Below are positions 32,137-41,963 of a DNA stretch of 64,000 bases, in pieces. The stretch covers positions 1 to 64,000 of the forward strand of contig JAJVIG010000019.1 in NCBI GenBank assembly GCA_022072145.1. Direction: 5' to 3'. The DNA is from Pseudomonadales bacterium. Lineage in GTDB: Bacteria > Pseudomonadota > Gammaproteobacteria > Pseudomonadales > UBA5518. The translations under genes were made by a program, and so were the position numbers. The notes under the pieces were generated by a model. The model saw only the letters and a program-made list of their open reading frames with translations, was not told the DNA's origin and did not search any database. Position 1 is the stretch's first letter; the number at the start of each line of letters is the position of its first letter.

Positions 32137-33875
32137 CGCCCGTCGCCTCCCGTCGCTCTCGCCCAGCGTGCATCGACGCCGCGATTCGATGGAATGGAGC
32201 CCATGTTCCCGAAGAACCACTCGAAGGGCTTGCTGCTCCACCACGGCCGCTCGCGCGCGCCGAGGTCTTCGGCAACCTCGTTGGCCGCGATGCAGCCGGA
32301 GGCGAGATGGGTCGCGCCGAAGGGATGGATCGAGTTCGACAGGTACAGCCCCGGCACGAAGGTGCGCGCGGCGCCGCCGACGCAGACCCCGGGCAGCGGC
32401 CGGTTCTCTCCGGCCTGCTCGGGGATCGCGCTGCCGCCGATCATGTTGCCGCGCACGTTGCTCGGGTTCCCCTGCTCCTGCTGGCGCGGCGTGTTGACGT
32501 GCTGCTCGATGATCGAGGCACGGAATCCGGGCGCCATCTCGTCGAAGAGTCCGGTCATCTCGTCGCGCAGCGCCTCGGCCAGCCCCTCGCGCCACGCGTC
32601 CCAGCCGTTCAGCCGCCGGCCGCGCCAGGTGCGCGGTCGCGGCGGCACCGTCTGCCACGCGTAGATCGTGTGGCACCCCGGTGGCGCCTGCGAGGGATCG
32701 GCCAGCGTGGGGATGAACCAGCCTCCCATCGTCGCCGGCGGCACCTCGCCGCTCAGCACGCGCATCTGCGCGTCCTGGATGTCGCGCATGCCGTCGCAGC
32801 CGAAGTAGCCCACCCAGCAGAGCTGGATCGCGGGGTCGAAATCCGCCGAGCGGAACACCGGCGCTTCCTTCAGCGCGTAGTGGAAACCGATCAGCTGCGG
32901 GTCGTCGTAGCTGAAGTAGCTCGCGCGGCGCATCCACTCGGGCCCGATCACGGCTTCCCCGAGCAGGTCACGGAAGGTCGGCGTGAAGCCGACGTTGGAG
33001 ACGATGACGCGCGCGCGTACCGTTTCGCCCGGATACAGCGCCGCGTCGGACAGCCGGATCCCGCACGCGCGGCCGTTTTCGGTCAGGATCGACGCCACCG
33101 GACAGGTGGTGTGCAGCGCCCCGCCATGGGCCAGGAAGCAGCGCACCAGCGCGTGGGTCAGCGCGTGCGAGCCGCCGTGCGCCTGGTGCACCGCGACCGG
33201 CATCATCCCGCACAGCCCCAGCACCGTCGGCGCCACCCGGCGGTGCACCGGCCACTGGCCGGTGAACTCGCCGAGCGAGGCCGGCAGCACGCGCACCTTC
33301 TCGGATTCGAACACCAGATCGAGCACCTCGAAACCGGTCATGCGCAGGAGGTCGTCGCCGTCGAGCGGCAGGCCGAGGAACCGCGCCAGCTCGCCGTTGA
33401 ACGCCGCCACGCGTTCGGCGATCGCCATGGTCGGGCGCGCGTACTGCATCAGCCCGTTCAACTCCATCGCCTCGGCCATGTGCGCGGCGCCGAACTCGAG
33501 GAAACGCCCGATCCGCTCGGCGTCGTGCGCCGAATGCCGGGCGATACCCAGCATGGTCTGCATCGGATCCAGCGACTGCAGCGTGTTGCTGCCGTCGCGG
33601 TGCGGCACCGCGAACAGCGTGTCGGTGCCGCACAGCTCGAGTCCGTATCCCGCGAGGTCCAGATCCGCCATCGCCGGACTCATCGCCGGCACCAGCCAGG
33701 TCGCGTGCGTGTTGTGCAGGAAGCCGGGGGCGCCCAGCTCCACGGTGTCGCAGTTCGCGCCGCACTGGCCGCGCCCCTCGAACACCGCGACCCGCAGGCC
33801 CGCCTTCTGCAGGTAGCAGGCGGTGGTGAGTCCGTTGATTCCGCCGCCGATCACGATCACGTCGTAGTCGTTCAT
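32133..33875 (-). CDS. phytoene-desaturase-like FAD oxidoreductase
   Basis: A 580-residue flavoprotein of the same superfamily as its downstream neighbour but clearly divergent from it. The FAD site is VIGGGINGLTTACYLQKAG, and the C-terminal FAD block is GLYLSNSIHPFGATHLASG. A conserved GLPLDGDDLLRMTGFEVLD region and several Trp-rich segments lie between. ATGA overlaps join it to both flanking genes, making a compact three-gene operon. Together the three genes face a TetR regulator across a short gap with an inverted repeat. Confidence 0.83.
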   Translation of the reverse strand: MNDYDVIVIGGGINGLTTACYLQKAGLRVAVFEGRGQCGANCDTVELGAPGFLHNTHATWLVPAMSPAMADLDLAGYGLELCGTDTLFAVPHRDGSNTLQSLDPMQTMLGIARHSAHDAERIGRFLEFGAAHMAEAMELNGLMQYARPTMAIAERVAAFNGELARFLGLPLDGDDLLRMTGFEVLDLVFESEKVRVLPASLGEFTGQWPVHRRVAPTVLGLCGMMPVAVHQAHGGSHALTHALVRCFLAHGGALHTTCPVASILTENGRACGIRLSDAALYPGETVRARVIVSNVGFTPTFRDLLGEAVIGPEWMRRASYFSYDDPQLIGFHYALKEAPVFRSADFDPAIQLCWVGYFGCDGMRDIQDAQMRVLSGEVPPATMGGWFIPTLADPSQAPPGCHTIYAWQTVPPRPRTWRGRRLNGWDAWREGLAEALRDEMTGLFDEMAPGFRASIIEQHVNTPRQQEQGNPSNVRGNMIGGSAIPEQAGENRPLPGVCVGGAARTFVPGLYLSNSIHPFGATHLASGCIAANEVAEDLGARERPWWSSKPFEWFFGNMGSIPSNRGVDARWARATGGDGR

Positions 33876-34264
33876 GCTGCCGTCTCCGTTCGCGGTGCCC
33901 AGCGCCGGCGCGGCGCCTCGTCGAACGGGCGCAGCGCGTCCTGCACCCGTTGATCCACGCTGGCGCGGATCAGTTCCCGGTTCGCCCGTCCGGCCGCGAG
34001 GTGCTCGTCACGCGGCGCGCTCCAGTGGTGGTGCCGGCGCCACGCGAACAGCGCGCGCAACAGTGCCCGCAGCGACGCCCGGCGCAGCAGCAGTCCGAGG
34101 ATCGCGGTGTAATCGTCCTCGCAGAAGCGGATCGAAAAGTCCCAGGTCACCGGCTCGCGGATCACGCCCACGACGACCAGTTCGCGGTCGACCAGACGCA
34201 CCTCGTACTCGCGGAAATCCATGACCATCTCGCGCCGCCCCAGGCCCTTCGATCGCAGTCGCAT
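33872..34264 (-). CDS. conserved-context small protein, unknown
   Basis: A 130-residue basic protein, first gene of the FAD-oxidoreductase operon. The N-terminal half looks like a small beta-rich domain (MDFREYEVRLVDRELVVVGV). It is followed by an Arg-rich stretch ending RRHHHWSAP. No signal peptide or convincing membrane segment is present. The ATG at 34264 follows GGAGGAG; an internal ATG pair at MVMDF is an alternative. I do not recognise a family. The four-base overlap with the next gene suggests it works with the flavoproteins. Confidence 0.6.
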   Translation of the reverse strand: MRLRSKGLGRREMVMDFREYEVRLVDRELVVVGVIREPVTWDFSIRFCEDDYTAILGLLLRRASLRALLRALFAWRRHHHWSAPRDEHLAAGRANRELIRASVDQRVQDALRPFDEAPRRRWAPRTETAA

Positions 34265-34314
34265 CGCGCCGGCTCCTCCGCGGCCGCGATCGCTGCCGAT
34301 CGCCATACCGCCAG

Positions 34315-34330
34315 ACTAACGGTTATTAGT
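34315..34330. promoter_or_regulatory. inverted repeat, probable TetR operator
   Basis: ACTAA and TTAGT arms flank a six-base core. It lies in the divergent gap, 51 bases before the small-protein start and about 123 before the TetR start, and the surroundings are AT-richer. Position and symmetry fit an autoregulated TetR operator. Confidence 0.45.
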
Positions 34331-34452
34331 ACGCGCAGAAACTATACCGAACGCGCGGGCAACGCAAGTGCCGGGCGGGGCGAACCGGATGCGCGGAAGG
34401 CTGGGATATACTGCCGCCCTCACTCACCACGCAGAGACGGACAGCACCCGCG

Positions 34453-35109
34453 ATGAAACCCACTGCCGAACGCGCCATGGACGTCGCTGAAGAACTGTTC
34501 GCCGAACGCGGCTACCACGGAACCACCCTCGGCGACGTGGCCGACGGCATCGGCATCCGCTCGCCGAGCCTGTACAACCACTTCCGCAACAAGGAAGCGC
34601 TGTACCACGCCGTGCTCAACCGGCTCATCGAGCAGTTCAACGCGCCGTTGCGCGAACTGCGCGAGGGACCGCTGACCCGCGAGCGGATCCGCGACTGGCA
34701 GGCGCGCGTGGTACGCATGCACGTACGCAACCCCCATCTGGCGCGCATCATCCAGCACGAGGCGCTGAGCGGCGGACCCGGCCGCGCCACCATCGTCGAG
34801 CGGCTGATCGAGCCGATGGTCGCCGACACCGTCTCCGCGCTGGAGCGGATCGCGAACGTGGAAGACGACGTGCGTCGCCTGCTGCTGTGGACCGTGATGG
34901 GTTTCAACAACATCGTGATGTCCTACGTCACCATGGCGCCGATCTACCGCAGCGTGCTCGACATCGACCCGCTCGGCGAACAGGCCACCGAGCGCCAGGT
35001 CGAGATCATCCTGCGCATCACCGACGCGTTCTGGACGCGCGACCTCGGGGTACGCCGGGGGCGCGGCCGCCAGGCTGCGGGCACGGCGCGCTCCGGCCGC
35101 AAACGCTGA
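34453..35109 (+). CDS. TetR-family transcription regulator
   Basis: A 218-residue repressor. The N-terminal helix-turn-helix reads TTLGDVADGIGIRSPSLYNH followed by FRNKEALY, a textbook TetR signature. The C-terminal ligand domain is of a common type seen near acyl-CoA and hydrocarbon catabolic genes, but no ligand can be named. No clear ribosome-binding site precedes the ATG at 34453. It is divergent from the FAD-oxidoreductase operon, its likely target, with an inverted repeat between. Confidence 0.9.
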   Translation: MKPTAERAMDVAEELFAERGYHGTTLGDVADGIGIRSPSLYNHFRNKEALYHAVLNRLIEQFNAPLRELREGPLTRERIRDWQARVVRMHVRNPHLARIIQHEALSGGPGRATIVERLIEPMVADTVSALERIANVEDDVRRLLLWTVMGFNNIVMSYVTMAPIYRSVLDIDPLGEQATERQVEIILRITDAFWTRDLGVRRGRGRQAAGTARSGRKR

Positions 35110-35128
35110 GACGCGGAACGCGCAGACC

Positions 35129-36127
35129 GTGGATCCGGTCAGCCAGGCCGTGCTCGGCGCCAGCGCCGCGCAATGCGGTGCCCGCGCGGGCCAGTTGCGC
35201 ACCGCGGCGCTGGTCGGGATGCTCGCCGGCATGGCGCCCGATCTGGACATACTGATCCGCTCGCCGTCCGACCCGCTGCTGTTCCTCGAGTACCACCGGC
35301 AGTTCACGCACGCGCTGGCGTTCATCCCGTTCGGCAGCCTGCTGGTGGCCGTGGTGCTGCAACTCGTCTTCGCGCGCCGTCACCTGGCGTTCCGCGCCAC
35401 CTGGCTGTTCGCCACCCTCGGCTACGCCACCCACGGGTTGCTCGATGCCTGCACCACCTACGGCACGCAGCTGCTGTGGCCGTTCTCGGACGCACGCGTC
35501 GCGTGGAACCTGGTCGCGGTGATCGATCCGGCGTTCACGCTGCCGGTGCTGGCACTGGTGGTGTGGGCGGCGGTGCGGGGTTGGCGCCGGGCCGCCGTGC
35601 TCGCGCTGGCCTGGGCGATCGCGTATCCCGCGCTGGGCATGCTGCAGCGTGACCGCGCGGCGGCCGCCGGCATGGAGGCGGCGCTGGCACGCGGGCATCG
35701 CCCGCTCGCGCTCGAGGCCAAACCGAGCTTCGCGAACCTGCTGGTGTGGAAGATCGTCTACCGCACCGAAGACCGGTTTTACGTCGACAGCGTGCGCGCC
35801 GGCTGGCGAACGCGTTTCTACGCGGGCACCTCGGCCCCGGTGCTCGACACCACGACGCACCTGCACTGGCTGGACCCCGCCAGCCAGCAGGCGCGCGACG
35901 TCGAACGCTTCCGCTGGTTCTCCAACGGCTACGTGGCACCGCATCCCGAGGACCCGCTGCAGGTCATCGACATCCGCTATTCGATCGTGCCCGACGAGAT
36001 CCGCCCGCTGTGGTCGATCCGCCTCGACCCGCTCGCGGCGCCGGCGCAGCACGTGCACTACCTCGAACGCCGCGACACCGATCCGGCTCGCCTGCGGCGC
36101 TTCCGCGACATGCTGCTGGGGCGCTGA
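35129..36127 (+). CDS. YdjM/DUF457-type membrane metal-dependent hydrolase
   Basis: A 332-residue inner-membrane protein with about five helices in its first 180 residues and a soluble C-terminal domain. The family pattern is clear: DPVSQAVLGASAAQ at the start, then APDLDIL, EYHRQFTHAL and THGLLDACTTYG. These His and Asp residues suggest a membrane-embedded metal site. The start is a GTG at 35129. It lies 19 bases after the TetR stop and may share its transcript. The physiological substrate of this family is not established. Confidence 0.85.
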   Translation: MDPVSQAVLGASAAQCGARAGQLRTAALVGMLAGMAPDLDILIRSPSDPLLFLEYHRQFTHALAFIPFGSLLVAVVLQLVFARRHLAFRATWLFATLGYATHGLLDACTTYGTQLLWPFSDARVAWNLVAVIDPAFTLPVLALVVWAAVRGWRRAAVLALAWAIAYPALGMLQRDRAAAAGMEAALARGHRPLALEAKPSFANLLVWKIVYRTEDRFYVDSVRAGWRTRFYAGTSAPVLDTTTHLHWLDPASQQARDVERFRWFSNGYVAPHPEDPLQVIDIRYSIVPDEIRPLWSIRLDPLAAPAQHVHYLERRDTDPARLRRFRDMLLGR

Positions 36128-36249
36128 AGCGCGCCTGCCTTCCAACGGCACTTTTTTGGGCCGTCCTGCCCCTTCCTTGCAGGGATCCGGAAAACCGACC
36201 AGACTTCGGCGGTAGTCCGCGTCATCAGAAAGAACAAGGAGAACGGATC

Positions 36250-38517
36250 ATGACGAAACGACACCATTGCCTTCCCTTCGCGCGCAAGCCGCTCGCCGCG
36301 GGCTCCGTGGCCCTCGCCGCGCTGATCGCCTGCGTGCCGCCCGCACACGCACAGGATGCCCCCCAGGGCGGCGTCGCCGCCATCCTCGACGAGGTGGTGG
36401 TGACCGCCCGCAAGCGCGAGGAAAGCTCGCAGGACGTGCCGATGGCGATCTCCGCGCTGGGCTCGGACCAGATCGAAGCGCTGAAGATCCGTGACCTGAC
36501 CAATCTTTCGGTGCGACTGCCGAACGTCGCGCTCGACGACGTCGGCACCGCGCCCGGCACCGCGAACTTCTCGATCCGCGGCCTCGGCATCAACAGCTCG
36601 ATTCCGGGTATCGATCCCACGGTCGGCGTGGTGATCGACGGCGTCTACGTCGGCCTCAACAACGGGCTGGTGTTCGACACCTTCGACCTGCAGAGCGTCG
36701 AGGTGCTGCGCGGTCCGCAGGGCACGCTGTTCGGACGCAACGTGACCGGCGGCGCGGTGCTGCTGAACACCAAGAAACCCGGCGACACCTTCGAGTTCAG
36801 CGCCCGCGCGGCGATCGACCAGGGTCCCGACGGCGGCCCCAGCAAGTACCTGATGGCCAGCGTCGGCGGACCGGTGAACGACTGGCTCGCCGCGCGCCTG
36901 ACGGCGTACTACAACGACGACGACGGCTTCCTCGAGAACCGTTTCGACGGCAAGGACGTGGGCAAGATCGAGCAGAAGATGATCCGGCCGGTGGTCGTGA
37001 TCACACCCGCAGAGCAGATCGAGCTCACGCTGCGCTACGAGCACAGCGAGAACGAAGGCGACGGCGTGATCGGCCAGAGCCACACCAACGGTTCCGGAGT
37101 CCCGGGTTTTCCGGTCAATTTCGATCGCGACGAGTTCGACGTCTCGATCGACGAGCCGGGATTCCAGGACGCCGAAACCGACGCCTTCACCGCCCAGCTC
37201 GACTGGGACGTCGCCTTCGGCGACGGCACCGTCACCAACATCTTCGGCTGGCGCGAATACGCCGCCGACGGCGTGGGCGACATCGACTCGCAGCCGCGCT
37301 GGATGTTCCACGCACCGTCATGGCTGGAGTACGAGCAGACCAGCAACGAACTGCGCTACAACGGCCGCTTCCGCGACCAGCTGAACGTCACGGCCGGACT
37401 GTTCCTGTTCGAGAGCGAGATCGACTACCACGAGCGCCGCGAACTGCTGGGCGTGGCCACCGGCGGCGTGCGCCCGGGGGCCACGTTCGACGGCGGCGGC
37501 GAGCTCGATACCGAATCGTGGGCGGTGTTCACCAGCATCGACTACGACCTCGACGAGCGCTGGACGCTGAACGCCGGCGTGCGCTACTCGGAGGAGGACA
37601 AGGACACGAAGGTCGCCTCGCTGAGCAAGAACATCAACCGGCCGTGCAACATCGTCGAGGACGGCAACTGCCCCTACGATTTCGAGGACGAGGACAGCTG
37701 GGACAGCCTGTCACCGAAGCTGGGCGTCACCTACGATCTCTCCGACGACGCCCTGCTGTACGCGCAGTGGAGCCAGGGAACGCGCTCCGGCGGCTACAAC
37801 ATGCGCAACACCTCGTTCAACCCCGCCGACCTCCCCGGCCCCTTCGACCAGGAAACCGTCGACAGCGTCGAGATCGGTTACAAATCGACCTTCGGCCGCG
37901 GCAAGCTGAACGCCGCGGTGTTCTACAACACCATCGACGACATGCAGCGCGAGATCAACCTGCCGGGACCGATCGGCGTGATCCAGCTGGTGCGCAACAC
38001 CGCGGAAGCAACCATCAAGGGAATCGAGATCGACGGTACGTTCGCGCTGACCGACAACCTGGTCGCGATCGCCTCGATCGGCGTCACCGACGCCGGTTAC
38101 GACAAGGTGCTGTACGACCTGAACGGCGACGGCGTGATCGGCGGCGCCGACAAGGACCTCGACCTGCCGCGTGCCGCGGAGCTCACCTGGACGGTCGGGC
38201 TGAACCACGACCTGCCGCTCGGCGAATGGGGAACCATGTCGTCGCGGGTCAGTTACGCGTTCCGCGACGAGTCGGCGTACACCGACAACAACCTCGGTAT
38301 CCTGAACGAGCAGGAGCGCGTGGATGCGGGCGTGGATTTCCACAGCGCCGGCGGGCACTGGGTATTCTCGCTGTACGGCCGCAACCTGCTGAACGAGGTG
38401 TTGCACGGCAACGACACCCAGCTGCCGGCGACGATCTCGGGCGTGCCGCTGGGCGGCACCTTCGCGCCGATGTCCAAGGGTCGCCGCGTCGGCCTCGAGG
38501 TCACCTACAACCTGTAG
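36250..38517 (+). CDS. TonB-dependent outer-membrane receptor
   Basis: A 755-residue receptor with a signal peptide ending at VPPAHAQDA. The plug begins LDEVVVTARKREESSQDVP and contains VEVLRGPQGTLFGRNVTGGA. It is of the same broad class as the other two receptors in the window but belongs to a different subgroup: the plug has VDGVYVGLNNG, and the barrel has a Cys pair in RPCNIVEDGNCPYD. The last residue is Leu (VTYNL), not aromatic, perhaps because the TAG stop comes from a palindromic repeat that begins exactly there. AAGGAGAA precedes the ATG. Confidence 0.92.
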   Translation: MTKRHHCLPFARKPLAAGSVALAALIACVPPAHAQDAPQGGVAAILDEVVVTARKREESSQDVPMAISALGSDQIEALKIRDLTNLSVRLPNVALDDVGTAPGTANFSIRGLGINSSIPGIDPTVGVVIDGVYVGLNNGLVFDTFDLQSVEVLRGPQGTLFGRNVTGGAVLLNTKKPGDTFEFSARAAIDQGPDGGPSKYLMASVGGPVNDWLAARLTAYYNDDDGFLENRFDGKDVGKIEQKMIRPVVVITPAEQIELTLRYEHSENEGDGVIGQSHTNGSGVPGFPVNFDRDEFDVSIDEPGFQDAETDAFTAQLDWDVAFGDGTVTNIFGWREYAADGVGDIDSQPRWMFHAPSWLEYEQTSNELRYNGRFRDQLNVTAGLFLFESEIDYHERRELLGVATGGVRPGATFDGGGELDTESWAVFTSIDYDLDERWTLNAGVRYSEEDKDTKVASLSKNINRPCNIVEDGNCPYDFEDEDSWDSLSPKLGVTYDLSDDALLYAQWSQGTRSGGYNMRNTSFNPADLPGPFDQETVDSVEIGYKSTFGRGKLNAAVFYNTIDDMQREINLPGPIGVIQLVRNTAEATIKGIEIDGTFALTDNLVAIASIGVTDAGYDKVLYDLNGDGVIGGADKDLDLPRAAELTWTVGLNHDLPLGEWGTMSSRVSYAFRDESAYTDNNLGILNEQERVDAGVDFHSAGGHWVFSLYGRNLLNEVLHGNDTQLPATISGVPLGGTFAPMSKGRRVGLEVTYNL

Positions 38518-38563
38518 GTTCGGCCTGGGGCCGAACAAATGTCCGGGCACAGCCCGGACCTAC
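38514..38563. repeat. GTAG-REP cluster C, inverted pair
   Basis: One + strand element at 38514-38536 (stem GTTCGGCC / GGCCGAAC, loop TGG) and one - strand element at 38541-38563 (stem GTCCGGGC / GCCCGGAC), heads outward. TAG at 38515-38517 stops the TonB receptor, and TAG at 38562-38560 stops the acyltransferase. Both convergent genes thus end inside the repeat pair. Confidence 0.92.
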
Positions 38564-39456
38564 GCGGCCTGAACAAGGCGCTCCAGCAGTGCGTCCTTGC
38601 GTTCCCACAACGCATTGACCCACTGCTGGAAGTGCAGCCGGTACTCGTCGTCGCGCTCGTAGTCGCGGCCGATGAACTCGCGCGGAATCGCGATCTCCTC
38701 GCAGCGCAGCACCACCCGGCGCACGCGCCCGCACAGCAGGTCGAGGAAATCCGGCACCCCGTCCGGGTAGTGGATCGTCACGTTAAGCAAGGACTGCAAC
38801 TGCCCGCCCATCGCGTCCAGCACGAAGGCGATGCCGCCCGCGCGCGGCTTCAGCAGGTGCCGGAACGGTGATTCCTGCAGCGCGTGCTTCTCAGACGTGT
38901 TGCGCGTTCCCTCGAGGAAATTGAATACCGACACGTGCGCGCCACGGAAACGCTCGCAGGCCTTGCGCGTGGTCGCCATGTCCTGGCCGCGTTTCTCCGG
39001 ATGACACTCGAGGTAGTCACGCGTGTAGCGCTTCATGAACGGGAAATCGAGCGCCCACCAGCACAGCCCCATCACCGGCACCCAGATCAGCTGCTGCTTG
39101 AGGAAAAACTTCAGGAACGGAATGCGCCGGTTGAACTGGTACTGCAGCACCAGGATGTCGACCCAGCTCTGGTGGTTCGAGGTGACCAGGTACGAGCGCT
39201 CGCGATCCAGCCGCTCCAGCCCCTGGACGTCCCAGCGCATGCGCTGGACCAGGTCCATCCAGAAGCGGTTCACCGCGATCCAGGTTTCCGCACAGGCCGT
39301 CATTGCGCGGTTGATCGCCCGGCGTGCCGCGACGAACGGCAGCGTGGCCTTGAGCAGCGCACCGATGAACAGCGGCCAGCACAGCACCAGCGTGTTCACG
39401 AACAGCAGCAGCACGGCCAGCGCTGCACGCAACGAAGAGGGCAGGAAGTTCAGCAT
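38560..39456 (-). CDS. PlsC-like acyltransferase (YihG type)
   Basis: A 298-residue acyltransferase with an N-terminal membrane anchor (about 10-35). The acyltransferase motif reads NHQSWVDILVLQ (the NHx4D variant), followed by PFLKFFLKQQL and FLEGTRNT. These match the YihG/LPLAT branch of lysophosphatidate acyltransferases, which acylate lysophospholipids or related lipids at the inner membrane. Length fits the family. The stop codon TAG is part of the repeat pair shared with the convergent receptor gene. Confidence 0.88.
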   Translation of the reverse strand: MLNFLPSSLRAALAVLLLFVNTLVLCWPLFIGALLKATLPFVAARRAINRAMTACAETWIAVNRFWMDLVQRMRWDVQGLERLDRERSYLVTSNHQSWVDILVLQYQFNRRIPFLKFFLKQQLIWVPVMGLCWWALDFPFMKRYTRDYLECHPEKRGQDMATTRKACERFRGAHVSVFNFLEGTRNTSEKHALQESPFRHLLKPRAGGIAFVLDAMGGQLQSLLNVTIHYPDGVPDFLDLLCGRVRRVVLRCEEIAIPREFIGRDYERDDEYRLHFQQWVNALWERKDALLERLVQAA

Positions 39457-39487
39457 CGGCAGCGGTCCGGTCCGGTTGGGGCAGGCA

Positions 39488-41818
39488 TCAGGTGACGATG
39501 AAATCCGCGTAGCTCACGCCGTCCGGATCGCCGTTCAACGTGGCGATCAGCGTGCGGTACACCGTGTCCCCGCCGTTGGCGTCGTAATAGAGGTCGCCCG
39601 TGTCCTTGTCGTACAGGACCTTCACGCTGGCCGACACGGTCGCCGTGCCCGCAGTGCCGGCGAGCTTGATGAAGTGCTTGGCCGCGAGTGCGCCGGTGGT
39701 GGCCAGCGCCCCGAATACCGCGTTCTCGAGTTCGATCGTGTCGTCGACGGGCGTGAAACCGACGATCGTGTCGACGTTCGTGCGCGCGTTCAGCGCCGCA
39801 TCGAAACGGAACACATCGTGTCCGGCACCGCCGGCGAGCGTGTCGTTGCCGGACCCACCGTAAAGCGTGTCGTCGCCGCCGTTGCCGGCCAGCGAATCCG
39901 CGCCACCGAGCCCGGCCAGCCGGTTCGCCGACCCGTTGCCCTTGATGGTGTTCCCGAGCGTGTTGCCGCTGCCGTCCAGCGCCGCGCTGCCGCCCAGAGT
40001 GAGATTTTCGACGTTGTCGCCCAGCGTGTGCGTGACCGTGGAAACGACGCTGTCGGTTCCCTGCCCGGCGAGCTCGGTGATCGTGTCGCCGGCATCGTCG
40101 ATGTCGTAGGTGTCGTTGCCGGTGCCGCCCTTCAGCGTATCGGCGCCGGCGGCTCCGTTCAGCGTGTCGTCACCGCCGAGTCCGAGCAGCAGGTTCGGCG
40201 CCGCGTTGCCGCTCAACTTGTTGTTCATGCCGTTGCCGGTGCCCTCGATCGGCGCACTGCCGGTGAGCACCAGATCGTTCAGATTCTCCGGCAGCATGTA
40301 GTCGATCGATGCCTTCACGGTATCGGTTCCGCTGCTGAACATCAGTGGATTCAGCACGCGAAAGACGTCGGCAACGCCGTTCGTGTCCACCAGTGGACCA
40401 AGCAGATTGCCGGCTTCGCTGGCGAAGGTGATGTAACGCCCATCGGGCGTGATCGACGGCTCGCTCGAGTGACCGTTGGCTTCGACGCCAGCGCCATCGG
40501 TGCTGACGCGCGCGATCGCGCCGGTCAGCATATCCTTCACGAACACATCCCAGACACCATTGCTGTCGCCCCAGACCAGGTTGCTCGCTTTGCTGGCGAA
40601 CACGACGTAGCGTCCATCGTCGCTGATTCCAGGCATGACGCTGTCACCGTCGGCCGCCGCACCGAAGGCGTCGGTACTCGCGCGCACGATCTGGCCAGTC
40701 GCGCGATCCTTCACGAAAACGTCTTCGCTCATCCAGGAATCACCCGGGACGAGATTGTCGGCCGCGCTCGAGAACACCACATAACGAGCGTCCGGAGTCA
40801 TCTGCGCACCATCGGCTCTCAGGTTCGCCTGCCCCTCGTCGGACGAGGTGTTGACCCGCGCGACCGCGCCGGTCAGCAGATCCTTCACGAACACGTCCAG
40901 GTCAGCGTTGGTGTCACCCCCAACCAGATCGTCGGCGTAACTCAGAAACAGGACGAAACGGGCATCGGGAGTGATTTGCGGTTGGGCACTCCAGCCGTTT
41001 CCCTGCAGCCCGTCGCGATCCGAACTGATCAGGCGGGTTTCCCCGGTCAGTCGATCCTTCAGGAACACATCCGCAGTCGAATTCCAGTCGCCCGCGACGA
41101 GGTTCGATGCCCAGGACTCGAAAACCACATAGCGACCGTCCGCCGAAATGTCGGCGTTGCCGCTAGTTCCATTTCCCTCCGTTCCTGACGTGCCGGTGCT
41201 GACCCGCTCGACGGTGCCGGCCGCCAGATCGGTGACGAAGACGTCCGACATGGAGTTGCCGTCGACAGCAACGAGATTGGACCCCGCGGTTTCGAATGCC
41301 GCGAAGCGACCATCGGCGGAAAGCGCCGGGCTGGAAACCTCTCCCAAAGCGGGAACACCTTCCCAGTAGCCGGTATTGAGGACGCGCACCTCGCCGGTGA
41401 CCAGATCCTTCAGGTAGACATCCGTGCCGCTGCCGTCGGCATCCTCGCTGGAAAGGTTCTCTGCCCCGCTGGCAAACACTGCCAGCCGTCCATCGCTCGC
41501 CAGCCGCACGTCAGCGCTCGGGCCATCGGCCTCCCCGCCGCCCGAGGTCGTGCTGATGCGCACGATCCCGTTGCCGATGAACGGCTCCCAGACCAGGTCG
41601 CCCGGATCGTCGACGATGTAGGTGTCGTTGCCGTGCCCGCCGATCAGGGTGTCGGCGCCGGTGCCGCCGTCGAGCGTGTCGTCGCCGTCGTCGCCGAACA
41701 GCAGATCACCGCCGAGCAGTCCCTTCAGCAGATCGTTGCCCGCAAAGCCGTACAAGGCATCGCCGGCATTGCCGCCGCTCAGCGTGTCGGTACCACTGGA
41801 ACCCTTCTTGCGCAGCAT
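39488..41818 (-). CDS. RTX protein with seven-repeat propeller core
   Basis: A 776-residue acidic protein. Calcium-binding RTX nonapeptide blocks lie at both ends: about 14-66 ([30 protein letters not shown]) and about 545-680 ([38 protein letters not shown]). Between them are seven repeats of roughly 57-60 residues, each with a pattern like [17 protein letters not shown] followed by DVFVKDxLTGxxxRVST. Seven such units suggest a seven-bladed TolB/WD-like beta-propeller. There is no N-terminal signal peptide; a C-terminal type I secretion signal is likely. No type I secretion genes lie in the window. GGGGAGG precedes the ATG at 41818. Function is probably adhesive or surface-related (inference). 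Confidence 0.82.
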   Translation of the reverse strand: MLRKKGSSGTDTLSGGNAGDALYGFAGNDLLKGLLGGDLLFGDDGDDTLDGGTGADTLIGGHGNDTYIVDDPGDLVWEPFIGNGIVRISTTSGGGEADGPSADVRLASDGRLAVFASGAENLSSEDADGSGTDVYLKDLVTGEVRVLNTGYWEGVPALGEVSSPALSADGRFAAFETAGSNLVAVDGNSMSDVFVTDLAAGTVERVSTGTSGTEGNGTSGNADISADGRYVVFESWASNLVAGDWNSTADVFLKDRLTGETRLISSDRDGLQGNGWSAQPQITPDARFVLFLSYADDLVGGDTNADLDVFVKDLLTGAVARVNTSSDEGQANLRADGAQMTPDARYVVFSSAADNLVPGDSWMSEDVFVKDRATGQIVRASTDAFGAAADGDSVMPGISDDGRYVVFASKASNLVWGDSNGVWDVFVKDMLTGAIARVSTDGAGVEANGHSSEPSITPDGRYITFASEAGNLLGPLVDTNGVADVFRVLNPLMFSSGTDTVKASIDYMLPENLNDLVLTGSAPIEGTGNGMNNKLSGNAAPNLLLGLGGDDTLNGAAGADTLKGGTGNDTYDIDDAGDTITELAGQGTDSVVSTVTHTLGDNVENLTLGGSAALDGSGNTLGNTIKGNGSANRLAGLGGADSLAGNGGDDTLYGGSGNDTLAGGAGHDVFRFDAALNARTNVDTIVGFTPVDDTIELENAVFGALATTGALAAKHFIKLAGTAGTATVSASVKVLYDKDTGDLYYDANGGDTVYRTLIATLNGDPDGVSYADFIVT

Positions 41819-41963
41819 GATGCAGCCCTCCCCGGAGCGGAGCGCGGCGCTCGCAGCCAGCGTCGCGCTCCATGCGTTGACGCGGTGTCACACGACCGGC
41901 CGGAACGGCGAACGGCAGGCGACGCCGCGCAGCATAGCGCCGCGCGGGCGTCGGCAACAGCGG

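Noticed and set aside
30556-32937. A single 793-residue protein in one frame
   Set aside because: The N-terminal 267 residues are an out-of-frame reading of the upstream flavoprotein gene. The FAD motif starts at the ATG at 32136, which overlaps the previous stop.
35746-36249. A long N-terminal extension of the third TonB receptor
   Set aside because: It overlaps the DUF457-type gene on the same strand in another frame. A signal peptide with AAGGAGAA marks the true start at 36250.
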